From Sphingomonas phyllosphaerae (lineage in GTDB: Bacteria; Pseudomonadota; Alphaproteobacteria; Sphingomonadales; Sphingomonadaceae): a DNA stretch of 64,000 nt. Below the pieces are notes generated by a model. The model saw nothing but the letters and a program-made list of their open reading frames with translations. It did no database searches and was not told the origin of the DNA. A program made the position numbers and the translations under genes. Location: positions 41,966 through 105,965 of the forward strand of contig NZ_JAPYKH010000014.1 in assembly GCF_029623345.1 (NCBI RefSeq), in the 5' to 3' direction. Below, piece by piece: positions 53,357-62,396 of this stretch. Positions within the stretch are counted from its first letter, which is position 1. Every line of letters starts with the position of its first letter.

Positions 53357-54967
53357 TTGCCCATCATCCCCTCGATCGCGTTCGGTTTTCTCACATTGCT
53401 GCTGGGTGGCGGGATCGCTGCCGCGGTGAAGCCCGGCGACGAGTTCGCCGGCCACCCCAAGGGCCTCTACGTCCTGTTCTTCGCCGAAATGTGGGAGCGC
53501 TTCTCCTATTACGGCATGCGCGCGCTGCTGATCTTCTACCTGACCAAGCACTGGCTGTTCGACGACGGCAAGGCGAACCTGATCTACGGCGCCTATACGT
53601 CGTTGGTGTTCGTCACCCCGGTGCTGGGCGGCTATCTGGCGGACCGCTACCTCGGCCAGCGCCGCGCCGTGGTCTATGGCGCGGTGCTGCTCACGCTCGG
53701 CCACCTGCTGATGGCCGTGGAGGGCGACGGCGGGCAGGCCTCGGCCGCGATCAACGTCTTCTGGCTCGCGCTCGGCTTCATCATCGTCGGCTCGGGCTTC
53801 CTAAAAGCCAACATCTCGGTGATCGTGGGCCAGCTCTACCCGCTCACCGACATCCGCCGCGATGGCGCGTATACGATCTTCTACATCGGCATCAACACCG
53901 GCGCCGCGCTCGGCACGATCCTGGCGGGCTGGCTCGGCGAGACCTACGGCTGGTCCTACGGCTTCGGTGCGGCCGGCGTCGGCATGCTGCTCGGGCTGCT
54001 GGTGTTCGTGCTCGGCAAGCCGCTGCTCAAGGGCCAGGGCGAGGCCCCGGGCACGCTGACCCGACGGCGCGAGTGGACGCTCTACGCGATCGGCATCGCG
54101 GCGGTCGGTGTGATCTGGCTGCTGATCCAGTATCAGGACGTGATCGAGACGCTGCTGATGGTCTCGGGCGTGGCGCTGCTCGGCTACGTGCTGTTCGCCT
54201 CGTTCAAGCTGGAGCCGCACGCGCGCGACCGGATGTTCGCGGTGCTCTTCCTGATCGCGCTCAACCCCTTGTTTTGGGGACTTTACGAGCAGGCCGGCGG
54301 CAGCCTCAACCTGTACACCGACCGCTTCGTCGACCGCGGCGGCGTGCCCGCCTCGCTGTTCCAGTCGGTCAACCCGATCTACATCGTGCTGCTCGGGCCG
54401 ATCTTCGCGAGCCTCTGGGTGTTCCTCGGCCGGCGCGGCTGGGAGCCCTCGGCGCCCGCCAAGTTCGGGCTGGCGCTGGTGCAGGTGGCGCTGAGCTTCC
54501 TTCTCTTCGTCTGGGGCGCGCGCCTGTACGGCGCGGCGCTGACCCCGGTGTACCTCGTATTCATGATCTACTTCTTCCAGACGTCGGGCGAATTGTGCCT
54601 GTCGCCGGTCGGCCTCTCGGCGATGAACCGGCTGGCGCCGCGCCACCTTGCCAGCCTGATCATGGGCGCGTGGTTCTACATGACCGCGGTGGGCAATTTC
54701 GTCGCGGGCAAGATCGGCGAGGCGACCGGCGGCGGCGAGGGCGGGACGATGACGCGCGACGGCACGCTGGGGGTGTACGAGACGATCGGCTGGTGGGCGA
54801 TGGGGATCGCGGTGCTGGTGCTGCTGGCGAGCCCGCTGGTGCGCCGCTGGATGCACCTGGACACGCTGCGCGACCACGACGAGGCGCATGCGATGGCGGG
54901 CGAGGCCGAGCTGGCCGAGCCGCAGGCGGCGGGGTTCGACAGCGCCAGCGCGACGCGGCGGGGGTGA
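53357..54967 (+). CDS. POT/PTR family peptide transporter
   Basis: A 536-residue proton-coupled oligopeptide symporter with about 14 membrane helices. EMWERFSYYGMRALLIFYLT at residues 45-64 is the POT signature (ExxER region and YYG), followed by YTSLVFVTPVLGGYLADRYL and FYIGINTGAALGTILAGWLG. The final segment QTSGELCLSPVGLSAMNRLA is also conserved. The TTG at 53357 is the only start that keeps the hydrophobic N-terminus. Confidence 0.93.
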   Translation: MPIIPSIAFGFLTLLLGGGIAAAVKPGDEFAGHPKGLYVLFFAEMWERFSYYGMRALLIFYLTKHWLFDDGKANLIYGAYTSLVFVTPVLGGYLADRYLGQRRAVVYGAVLLTLGHLLMAVEGDGGQASAAINVFWLALGFIIVGSGFLKANISVIVGQLYPLTDIRRDGAYTIFYIGINTGAALGTILAGWLGETYGWSYGFGAAGVGMLLGLLVFVLGKPLLKGQGEAPGTLTRRREWTLYAIGIAAVGVIWLLIQYQDVIETLLMVSGVALLGYVLFASFKLEPHARDRMFAVLFLIALNPLFWGLYEQAGGSLNLYTDRFVDRGGVPASLFQSVNPIYIVLLGPIFASLWVFLGRRGWEPSAPAKFGLALVQVALSFLLFVWGARLYGAALTPVYLVFMIYFFQTSGELCLSPVGLSAMNRLAPRHLASLIMGAWFYMTAVGNFVAGKIGEATGGGEGGTMTRDGTLGVYETIGWWAMGIAVLVLLASPLVRRWMHLDTLRDHDEAHAMAGEAELAEPQAAGFDSASATRRG

Positions 54968-55069
54968 GTTGAGCCGACACCAATCGACACGCGACAGCCG
55001 CGCGCGGCTGCGCCATCATGTTCCCTTGGCGCGACCCGCGATCCACGCGGCGCGCCGATGGGAGAGACG

Positions 55070-56752
55070 ATGCCGCTGCTCGGGCTGATGCAGGACATGC
55101 CGCTGACGGTCGACCGCTTCCTCGACCATGCGGCGACATGGCACCCGCGCCGCGAGATCGTCTCGCGCGACGCCGCCGGCGCGGTCAGCCGCACCGACTA
55201 CGCCGGGCTGCATCGCACCGCCAAGCAGGTGTCGGCCGCGCTCGCCGCGCTCGGCATCGCGCCCGGCGACCGCGTCGCCACGCTGGGGTGGAACGGCTTC
55301 CGCCATCTCGCCGCCTGGTACGGCGCCACCAACATGGGCGCGGTGCTCCACACGCTCAACCCGCGGCTGTTCCCCGAGCAGATCCGCTACATCGCCGACC
55401 ATGCCGGCGACCGGCTGCTCTTCGCCGATCCCGCCTGCGCCGCGCTGGCGCAGCGGCTGCTGCGCGAGGTGCCCTCGCTCGAGCGGGTCGTCTATCTGTG
55501 CGGCGCGGACGCCCTGCCCGAGCCCGGCGCGCTCGCCTTCGACGAGCTGGTCGCGGCGCAGCCGCTCGATCATCCCTGGGGCGGGTTCGACGAGCGTACC
55601 GCGTGCGGCCTATGCTACACCTCGGGCACCACCGGCCTGCCCAAGGGGGTGCTCTACTCGCACCGCTCCAACTGGCTGCACACGATGATGGCGCTCCAGC
55701 ACGACGCGATGGGGCTGTCCGCGCGCGACACGTTGCTGCTGGTGGTGCCGATGTACCATGCCAACAGCTGGGGCGTGGTCTATTCGGCGCCCGCGGCGGG
55801 CGCGAAGCTGGTGCTGCCGGGCCAACGCATGGACGGCGCCTCGCTGTACGAGCTGATCGAGCAGGAGCAGGTCACCTTCTCCGCCGCGGTGCCGACGGTG
55901 TGGCAAGGGCTCCTCCAGCACCTGCGCGGCACCGGGCGTGGATTTACCTCGCTCGAGCGGGTGATCATCGGCGGCGCCGCCCCGCCCGAGGCGCTGATCC
56001 GCGCCTTCCAGGACGATTACGGCATCGAGGTGGTGCAGGGCTGGGGCATGACCGAGACCTCGCCGCTGGCGACGCTCTCCTCCCCCACCGCGAACGTGCT
56101 CGCGCAGCCCTATGACGAGCAGGTGCGGCGCAAGGCGATGCAGGGACGGCCGGTGTGCGGGCTGGAGCTGCGGCTGGTCGACGATGCCGGCGCCGTGCTG
56201 CCCCACGACGGCGCCACCGCGGGACGGCTGCTGATCCGCGGACCGACGATCGCGCGAGCTTATTACGGCGAGGCGGAGGAGGCGGTCGACGCCGAGGGCT
56301 GGTTCGACACCGGCGACATCGCGGTGATCGACCACGCGGGCTATATGCGCATCACCGATCGCGCCAAGGACATCGTCAAGTCGGGCGGCGAGTGGATCAG
56401 TTCGATCGAGATCGAGAATCTCGCGGTGGCGCACCCCTCCGTGGCGATCGCGGCGGTGATCGGCGTGGCGCACCCGGTGTGGGGCGAGCGGCCGGTGCTG
56501 CTGATCCAGCCCGCGCCGGGCGCGACCTGCAATAAGGTGGAGCTGCTCGCCTACCTCGACGGCAAGATCGCGCGCTGGTGGATGCCCGACGACGTGCTGG
56601 TGGTCGAGTCGATCCCGCTCGGCGCCACGGGCAAGATCGACAAGAAGCTGCTGCGCGAACGGCTACGCGACTACCAGCTGATGGGCGTGCAGAGGCAGCC
56701 CGACGTGTCGACACATCAATCCTCCCCTGCAAAGGGATGTGTCAGCACGTAG
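55070..56752 (+). CDS. acyl-CoA synthetase (AMP-binding, long-chain type)
   Basis: A 560-residue acid-CoA ligase. [19 protein letters not shown] is the AMP-binding P-loop, [11 protein letters not shown] the substrate block, [12 protein letters not shown] the hinge region, and [14 protein letters not shown] ends the catalytic C-domain (Lys in GKIDK). Such enzymes activate fatty or other acids. I used the ATG at 55070, with GGAGAG before it, over the ATG at 55058. The last 15 residues ([15 protein letters not shown]) read into an adjacent repeat, so the natural end may be shorter in relatives. Confidence 0.92.
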   Translation: MPLLGLMQDMPLTVDRFLDHAATWHPRREIVSRDAAGAVSRTDYAGLHRTAKQVSAALAALGIAPGDRVATLGWNGFRHLAAWYGATNMGAVLHTLNPRLFPEQIRYIADHAGDRLLFADPACAALAQRLLREVPSLERVVYLCGADALPEPGALAFDELVAAQPLDHPWGGFDERTACGLCYTSGTTGLPKGVLYSHRSNWLHTMMALQHDAMGLSARDTLLLVVPMYHANSWGVVYSAPAAGAKLVLPGQRMDGASLYELIEQEQVTFSAAVPTVWQGLLQHLRGTGRGFTSLERVIIGGAAPPEALIRAFQDDYGIEVVQGWGMTETSPLATLSSPTANVLAQPYDEQVRRKAMQGRPVCGLELRLVDDAGAVLPHDGATAGRLLIRGPTIARAYYGEAEEAVDAEGWFDTGDIAVIDHAGYMRITDRAKDIVKSGGEWISSIEIENLAVAHPSVAIAAVIGVAHPVWGERPVLLIQPAPGATCNKVELLAYLDGKIARWWMPDDVLVVESIPLGATGKIDKKLLRERLRDYQLMGVQRQPDVSTHQSSPAKGCVST

Positions 56753-56857
56753 CGCTGACGGAGGGATGTCGACGCTGGTGAGTGTCGCGCGCGTCGCCGG
56801 CCGGGTTACCCCTCCGACACGCCTTCGGCGTACCACCTCCCCCTTGCAGGGAAGGAT
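56717..56857. repeat. mosaic repeat between convergent genes
   Basis: TCCTCCCCTGCAAAGGG at the left and CCTCCCCCTTGCAGGGAAGG at the right flank a GCTGACGGAGGG / CCCCTCCGACA pair. The first 35 bases are translated as the end of the acyl-CoA synthetase. Similar elements lie at 23801 and 26430. Confidence 0.55.
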
Positions 56858-56897
56858 TGCACGGCGTCCCACACCATCGGCACAGGCACGCCCTGCG

Positions 56898-57992
56898 CTA
56901 TTTTCCCGCCGCCGCGACCACCTCGCCGAGGAAGCTGCGATACTGCGCCGCCACGCGTGGCCAGGCGTAGCGCAGCGCGCGGACGCGGCCGCGCGGGGCG
57001 AGCTCGGAGCGCGCCGCGATCGCGTGCGCCAGCGCCGCCGCCACCGCCGCGGGGTCGCTCGTGTCGAGCAGCACCGCGTCGTCGCCGACGATCCAGCGCA
57101 GCCGCGGCGAATCGTGCGCCACCACCGGCGCGCCGCACGCCAGCGCCTCGATATAGACGTTGCCGAACGATTCCTCGCGCGAGAGGTGGAGGAACACGTC
57201 GGCCGAGCGGTACAGCAGCGGCATCTCCGCCGCTCCCACCGTCAGCCGCTTGAACCGCCCGGGCAGCAGCTCGGCGGCGAGCCGGTCGACCGTCTCGCGC
57301 TCGGGCCCGTCGCCCGCGACCACCAAGTGCGCGTCGGGCAGCTGTGCCACCGCGCGCACGCCGTCGGCGACTCGCTTGGTCGGGATCAGCGCGCTCACCA
57401 TCAGCACCACCGTGCCGCGCGCGGGCAGGCCGAAGCGCGCGCGCTCGGGCGAGCCCGGGGTGAAGCGCTCGGCGTCCATGCCGTTGGGGATCAGCGCGCA
57501 GCGCCACTTCTCCTGATTGCGCTCGAGATAATCGGGGTTGGTGCAGACCAGCCCGTCGCAGCCGAAGGTGCGATATTCGGCGTCGTTCGAGAACGCCGGC
57601 CAGTCGCCATTCTGCGTGACGAAGACGTGCGGCGGCCGATGGCCGAACAGCACCGGGCGGCGCAGCACCCAGTTGGTGAAGGGGAAGGAGCAGGTGACCG
57701 TCACGTCGTGGTCGCGCGGGCGGTACGCGCGCAGCAGCCCGGGGACGAAGCTCGCCTCTTCCCAGCCGGTCTCGCTGCGCAGCGCGGGGACTCGCGGCAT
57801 CCGCTCCAGCCGCTCGCGTCGCAGCGCACCGGCGTGGCGGAAGCGATAGGGCGTGCCCTCGCGCGCCTCGCCCGCGCCGATCACCGTCACCGCGTCGCCG
57901 CCGCGCGCCAGCTCGGTCGCGAGCGACAGCAGCGCTACCTCGGCGCCGCGCTCGAAACGGTGGAAGCCCGGCAGGGCGAACAGGATCCGCAT
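56898..57992 (-). CDS. family 4 glycosyltransferase
   Basis: A 364-residue GT-B-fold enzyme. The N-terminal half has FALPGFHRFERGAEVALLSL. The C-terminal half has LIPNGMDAERFTPG and VSALIPTKRVADGVRAVAQL, then the conserved EX7E-like SREESFGNVYIEALACGAPV and a sugar-nucleotide-binding VAHDSPRLRWIV. Donor and acceptor unknown. The ATG at 57992 has GGAAAA upstream; a GTG at 57995 precedes it. It is divergent from the flippase, so the polysaccharide locus has a bidirectional centre. Confidence 0.9.
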   Translation of the reverse strand: MRILFALPGFHRFERGAEVALLSLATELARGGDAVTVIGAGEAREGTPYRFRHAGALRRERLERMPRVPALRSETGWEEASFVPGLLRAYRPRDHDVTVTCSFPFTNWVLRRPVLFGHRPPHVFVTQNGDWPAFSNDAEYRTFGCDGLVCTNPDYLERNQEKWRCALIPNGMDAERFTPGSPERARFGLPARGTVVLMVSALIPTKRVADGVRAVAQLPDAHLVVAGDGPERETVDRLAAELLPGRFKRLTVGAAEMPLLYRSADVFLHLSREESFGNVYIEALACGAPVVAHDSPRLRWIVGDDAVLLDTSDPAAVAAALAHAIAARSELAPRGRVRALRYAWPRVAAQYRSFLGEVVAAAGK

Positions 57993-58125
57993 CACTTTTC
58001 CTCAAACGCCTTGATGTCGTGTGCCTCGATTTTAAGGCTTCGGCTGCTAGAGACCGCGCAACCGCACCGGCACGCGTCGATTCGACCGCGCCGGCCGGTA
58101 CCTTCCTGGGATCGTCCGCCCGCGC

Positions 58126-59472
58126 ATGAAGTTGCTATCCCGATCGATCCTGACGCGGCTGGGCTGGTCCACCGCGGGCTATGGCGTGGTGCAAGCATTG
58201 CGCCTCGTCAACAACGTCGTGCTCGCGCGGCTGCTCGCGCCCGAGCTGTTCGGCATCATGATCATCGTCAACACGGTGCGCACCGGCATCGAACTGGCCT
58301 CCGATATCGGCATCGGCCAGAACATCATCAGCAACCCGCGCGCCGAGCAGCCCGACTTCTACGACACCGCCTGGACGCTCCAGCTGGTGCGCGGCCTCGC
58401 GCTGGGAATGGTCTGCGCTGCGCTCGCCTGGCCGGTGGCGTGGTTCTACCGCAAGCCCGAACTCGCCGGCATTTTCGCGGTGGCGTCGCTGTTCTTCGTC
58501 TTCGCCGGGTTCGAGTCGACCGGGCGCTTCATCGCGCAGAAGCACCTGCGGCTGGCCGCGCTGACCGCATTCGAGGTCGGGTACACCGCGATCTCGACCC
58601 TGGCGCACATCCTGTTTGCGCTGGCGACGCCGACGATCTGGGCGCTGGTGTTCGGCGGCATCACCTCCAGCGCGGCGGTGATGGTGGCGAGCTATCTGCT
58701 GATCCCCGGCATGCGCCACCGCTTCCTGATCGATCGCGGCGCGATGCGCGAGATCCTGTCGTTCGGCCGCTGGGTGGCGCTGTCGTCGATCGTCTACTTC
58801 CTGGCGATGAATTTCGACCGGCTGTACATGGCGCGCGCGGTGTCGCTGGCGGTGCTGGGCACCTATGGCATCGCGCGCTCGCTCGCCGACATCCTCAACC
58901 TGCTGGTGGCGCGCTTCGGCAACATGATCGTCTTCCCGATGGTGGCGGCCTCGTTCGACACCACCGCCGAACTGCGCGCTCGGCTGGCGCGGCACCGCCC
59001 GCTGCTGCTCCTCGGCGCGGCCGCGGCGGTGGCGGGGTTCATCGCGATCTCGGATCTGCTCACCGCGTTGCTCTACGACCAGCGCTATCAGGCCGCCGGG
59101 CAGATGCTGCCGGCATTGTCGTTCGGCGTGTGGTTCGCGATCTTGTCGACGATCAACGAATCGGTGCTGCTCGGCATCGGCAAGCCGGTCTATGGCGCCA
59201 GCGCCAATATCGGGAAGTTCGCGTGGCTGCTGGTGGGGCTGCCGCTCGCGGTCAATTTCTACGGGATCAGCGGTGCGGTGCTGGTGATCGCCAGCGCCGA
59301 GCTGGTCCGCTACGTGCCGCTCTGGGTCGCGCAGCGTCGCGAGGGCCTGTCGTTCGCGCGGCAGGACCTTGCTATGACGCTCGTCATGCTGGGTCTGGCC
59401 GTGCTCTTCCGCGAGGCGCTGTACGGCGTCGGCCTGACCGGCGACGTGACGAGTCTGCTGCCGTGGAAGTAA
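58126..59472 (+). CDS. Wzx-like polysaccharide flippase (MATE/MOP superfamily)
   Basis: A 448-residue integral membrane protein with about 12 helices. STAGYGVVQALRLVNNVVLA at the start, IGIGQNIISNPRAEQPDFYD and VALSSIVYFLAMNFDRLYMA are typical of the RfbX/Wzx polysaccharide-transport group, which moves undecaprenyl-linked units across the inner membrane. It begins the plus-strand polysaccharide operon, and the stop overlaps the GTG of the next gene. Confidence 0.88.
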   Translation: MKLLSRSILTRLGWSTAGYGVVQALRLVNNVVLARLLAPELFGIMIIVNTVRTGIELASDIGIGQNIISNPRAEQPDFYDTAWTLQLVRGLALGMVCAALAWPVAWFYRKPELAGIFAVASLFFVFAGFESTGRFIAQKHLRLAALTAFEVGYTAISTLAHILFALATPTIWALVFGGITSSAAVMVASYLLIPGMRHRFLIDRGAMREILSFGRWVALSSIVYFLAMNFDRLYMARAVSLAVLGTYGIARSLADILNLLVARFGNMIVFPMVAASFDTTAELRARLARHRPLLLLGAAAAVAGFIAISDLLTALLYDQRYQAAGQMLPALSFGVWFAILSTINESVLLGIGKPVYGASANIGKFAWLLVGLPLAVNFYGISGAVLVIASAELVRYVPLWVAQRREGLSFARQDLAMTLVMLGLAVLFREALYGVGLTGDVTSLLPWK

Positions 59473-60452
59473 GCGCGCCCCTTTTTCCCCCGCATCGCAT
59501 CGGCATCGTCGCGATTGGCCGCAACGAAGGCGAGCGGCTGGTGCGCTGCCTGCGCTCGCTCGAGGGTAGCGGTGCGGCGGTGGTGGTCTATGTCGACTCG
59601 GCCTCGACCGACGGCAGCCCGGCGCGCGCGCGCGACCTCGGCGCGCAGGTGGTCGACCTCGACATGGCGCTGCCCTTCACCGCGGCGCGCGCGCGCAACG
59701 CCGGCTTCGCCGCCCTGCCCGCCGACTGCGATCTCGTCCAGTTCATCGACGGCGACTGCGAGCTGGCGCCGGACTGGCTCGCCATCGCCACCGCTTTCCT
59801 CGTCGCGCACGATGACGTCGCGGTGGTGTGCGGGCGCCGGCGCGAGCGCGCCCCCGAGGCCTCGGTCTACAACCGCTTGTGTGACCTGGAGTGGGACACG
59901 CCGATCGGCGAGGCCGGGGCGTGCGGCGGCGACTCGCTGATGCGCGCCGACGTCGTCCGCGCGGCGGGCGGCTTTCGCGACGATCTCACCGCGGGCGAGG
60001 AGCCCGAACTGTGCGCGCGGCTGCGCGCCGCCGGCTGGCGCATATGGCGGATCGACGCGGCGATGACGCTGCATGACGCCGCGATGCTGCGCTTCGGCCA
60101 ATGGTGGTGGCGCGCGGTGCGCGGCGGCTTCGGCTATGCCCAGGCCGGCGAGGCGACCCGCGCGCTGCCGCACCCGCTCTACCGCGCCGAGCGCCGCCGC
60201 GCGCTGCTGTGGGCGGGCGCGCTGCCGCTCGCGGGCGGGGTGCTGGCGTTGCTGGTCCACCCTGCGCTGCTGCTGCTGCCGCTGCTGCTGCTGGCGCTCC
60301 AGGTGGCGCGGGTGGCGCGGCGCGACCGCCACGGGGCGATGGCCTGGCCCAACGCCTTCTACACGATGCTGGCGAAATTCCCCGAGCTGCAAGGCATGCT
60401 GCGCTACGCGCGGCGGCGCCGCGCCGCCGGATCGGCGATCACCTACAAATGA
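59463..60452 (+). CDS. family 2 glycosyltransferase
   Basis: A 329-residue GT-A enzyme. GIVAIGRNEGERLVRCLRSL and VVVYVDSASTDGSPARARDL are the nucleotide-binding core, FIDGDCELAPDWL the DxD motif (Asp-Gly-Asp), and AGGFRDDLTAGEEPELCARL with AGW the acceptor region. A C-terminal pair of membrane helices (ALLWAGALPLAGGVLALLVH then PALLLLPLLLLALQVA) follows. It starts with GTG at 59463, overlapping the flippase by 10 bases. Confidence 0.9.
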   Translation: MEVSAPLFPPHRIGIVAIGRNEGERLVRCLRSLEGSGAAVVVYVDSASTDGSPARARDLGAQVVDLDMALPFTAARARNAGFAALPADCDLVQFIDGDCELAPDWLAIATAFLVAHDDVAVVCGRRRERAPEASVYNRLCDLEWDTPIGEAGACGGDSLMRADVVRAAGGFRDDLTAGEEPELCARLRAAGWRIWRIDAAMTLHDAAMLRFGQWWWRAVRGGFGYAQAGEATRALPHPLYRAERRRALLWAGALPLAGGVLALLVHPALLLLPLLLLALQVARVARRDRHGAMAWPNAFYTMLAKFPELQGMLRYARRRRAAGSAITYK

Positions 60453-61660
60453 CTGACCCGCGCACCCGCCGCATCGCTTATGTGGTGAGCCAATATCCCG
60501 CCTCGTCGCACACCTTCATCCGCCGCGAGGTGGAAAGCCTGCGCCGCCACGGCGTCGACGTGCGCACCTACAGCATCCGCCGCCCCGGCGCGGCCGAGCT
60601 GGTCGCGCCGGAGGACCGCGCCTCGGCCGAGACCACGCGCTTCGTGCTGCCGCTCGGTGCGGGCGCGCTGCTCGGCGCGCATCTGGGCGCGCTGACGCGC
60701 CGGCCCGGCGGCTATCTCGCGCTGCTGCGGCTCGCGCTGCGCCACCGCGCGCCGGGTCTGCGCGCCGCGCTCTGGGCCTTGTTCCACTTCGCCGAGGCGG
60801 TGGTGCTGGCGCGGATGTTCGCGGAGGACCGGGTCAGCCACGTCCACAATCATTTCGCCAATGCGGGCGCGACCGTCGGCATGATGGCGGCGCGCTTCGC
60901 CGGGCTGCCATGGAGCCTGACGCTGCACGGCATCTCCGAGACCGACTATCCCGCCGGGCTGACGCTCGGCGCCAAGCTGGAGCGGGCCGAGTTCGCCGCC
61001 TGCGTCTCCTGGTTCGGCCGCGCCCAGGCGATGCGAGTCACCGCGCCGGCGCACTGGCACAAGTTCGCGGTGGTGCGCTGCGGGCTCGACCTCGCCGCCC
61101 CCGCGCTCGCCGCGCCGGTCGCGCGCCTGGCGGGCGCGCGGCGTCGGCTGGTGTGCGTCGCCCGGCTGTCGGCGGAAAAGGGCCATCTCGGGCTGCTCGA
61201 GGCGATCGCGCCGCTCGACGTCGAGCTCACGTTGGTGGGCGACGGCCCGCTGCGCGGCGAGATCGACGCCGCGGTGGCGCGGCTCGGGCTCGGCGCGCGG
61301 GTCCAATTCGCCGGGCGGCTCGACGAGGCCGCGACGCTGGCCGAGATCGCGCGCCACGACATGCTGGTGCTGCCGAGCTTCATGGAAGGGCTGCCGATCG
61401 TGCTGATGGAGGCGATGGCGCTCGGCCTGCCCGTGATCGGCAGCCGCGTCGCGGGCGTGCCCGAGCTGATCGAGGACGGCCAGGAGGGCCTGCTGTTCCG
61501 CCCCGGCGACTGGGACGACCTGCGCCGCCAGATCGCGCGGCTGCGCGACGACGTTGCGCTGGGCGACCGGCTCGCCACCGCCGGTCGCGCCAAGGTCGAG
61601 CGCGAGTTCGACATCGCCACCGCGGTCGCCCCGCTCGTCTCCCGCTTCGCCGTTCGATAG
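60449..61660 (+). CDS. family 4 glycosyltransferase
   Basis: A 403-residue GT-B enzyme. IAYVVSQYPASSHTFIRREV is a common start of colanic-acid-type GT4 enzymes. RLVCVARLSAEKGHLGLLEA and VGDGPLRGEIDAAVARLGLG precede the EX7E motif EGLPIVLMEAMALGLPVIGS, then RVAGVPELIEDGQEGLLFRP. A membrane-binding helix near residue 75-90 is typical. The ATG overlaps the stop of the preceding gene by four bases. Confidence 0.92.
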   Translation: MTDPRTRRIAYVVSQYPASSHTFIRREVESLRRHGVDVRTYSIRRPGAAELVAPEDRASAETTRFVLPLGAGALLGAHLGALTRRPGGYLALLRLALRHRAPGLRAALWALFHFAEAVVLARMFAEDRVSHVHNHFANAGATVGMMAARFAGLPWSLTLHGISETDYPAGLTLGAKLERAEFAACVSWFGRAQAMRVTAPAHWHKFAVVRCGLDLAAPALAAPVARLAGARRRLVCVARLSAEKGHLGLLEAIAPLDVELTLVGDGPLRGEIDAAVARLGLGARVQFAGRLDEAATLAEIARHDMLVLPSFMEGLPIVLMEAMALGLPVIGSRVAGVPELIEDGQEGLLFRPGDWDDLRRQIARLRDDVALGDRLATAGRAKVEREFDIATAVAPLVSRFAVR

Positions 61661-61670
61661 GCTGACCCTC

Positions 61671-62396
61671 ATGCTGTTCGACCTCGTCGACCGAGTCCGC
61701 ATCATCAACCTCGCGCACCGCACCGACCGGCGCGCGCAGATGCTGGGCGAGCTGCGCCGGCTCGGCGCCGAGCACGACCCCAAGGTCGCCTTCTTCGACG
61801 CGTGCCGCTTCGACGACGCGGGCAGCTTCACCTCGCGTGGCGCGCGCGGCGTGTACCACAGCCACCTCGCCATTCTCGAGGAGGCCGCGGCGGCGGGCGA
61901 GAGCGTGCTGATCCTCGAGGACGACGCCGACTTCACCCCGGCCGCGCGCGACGTGACGATGGCGCCGGACTGGCAGATCCTCTATGGCGGCTATTACGCC
62001 GCGACCCCTGACGACCTGCCCGCCAGCGACATCATCGGCGCGCATTGCATGGCGTTCAGCGCCGACACGGTCGAGCCGCTCGCGGCCTATCTGCGCCACC
62101 TGCTCACGCTCGACGACCACCCGCCGGTCGACGGCGCCTATGTGTGGTACCGCCGCGCCCACCCCGCGGTGCGCACGGCCTTCGCCGAGCCGGTGCTGGC
62201 CGAGCAGCGCCCGTCGCGCACCGATATCGCGTCGCTGCGCTTCTTCGATCGTTTGCCGTTGTTGCGCGAGGGCGCTGGCGCGGCGCGCGCGTTCAAGCGC
62301 GCGGCGGCGCGGCGCAGCTTCGGACTGGGCGAGTCGATTGTGATCGCGGTAATAGGAATCGGCGGCGCGGCGGCGCTGGTGGCGGTGTTCGCATGA
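61671..62396 (+). CDS. family 25 (LPS-type) glycosyltransferase
   Basis: A 241-residue enzyme with RVRIINLAHRTDRRAQMLGE at the start, GARGVYHSHLAILEEAAAAG, and SVLILEDDADFTPAARDV, the EDDA motif of glycosyltransferase family 25 (LPS oligosaccharide beta-1,4-galactosyltransferases). The C-terminal 20 residues (VIAVIGIGGAAALVAVFA) form a hydrophobic tail, perhaps a membrane anchor. The ATG at 61671 begins the conserved fold. It overlaps the next start by four bases. Confidence 0.82.
   Translation: MLFDLVDRVRIINLAHRTDRRAQMLGELRRLGAEHDPKVAFFDACRFDDAGSFTSRGARGVYHSHLAILEEAAAAGESVLILEDDADFTPAARDVTMAPDWQILYGGYYAATPDDLPASDIIGAHCMAFSADTVEPLAAYLRHLLTLDDHPPVDGAYVWYRRAHPAVRTAFAEPVLAEQRPSRTDIASLRFFDRLPLLREGAGAARAFKRAAARRSFGLGESIVIAVIGIGGAAALVAVFA

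Noticed and set aside
56739..60452. 1237-codon frame spanning the convergent repeat and the start of the polysaccharide locus
   Set aside because: Only its end (from 59463) encodes a real glycosyltransferase; the rest is antisense or out of frame to the family 4 enzyme and the flippase.
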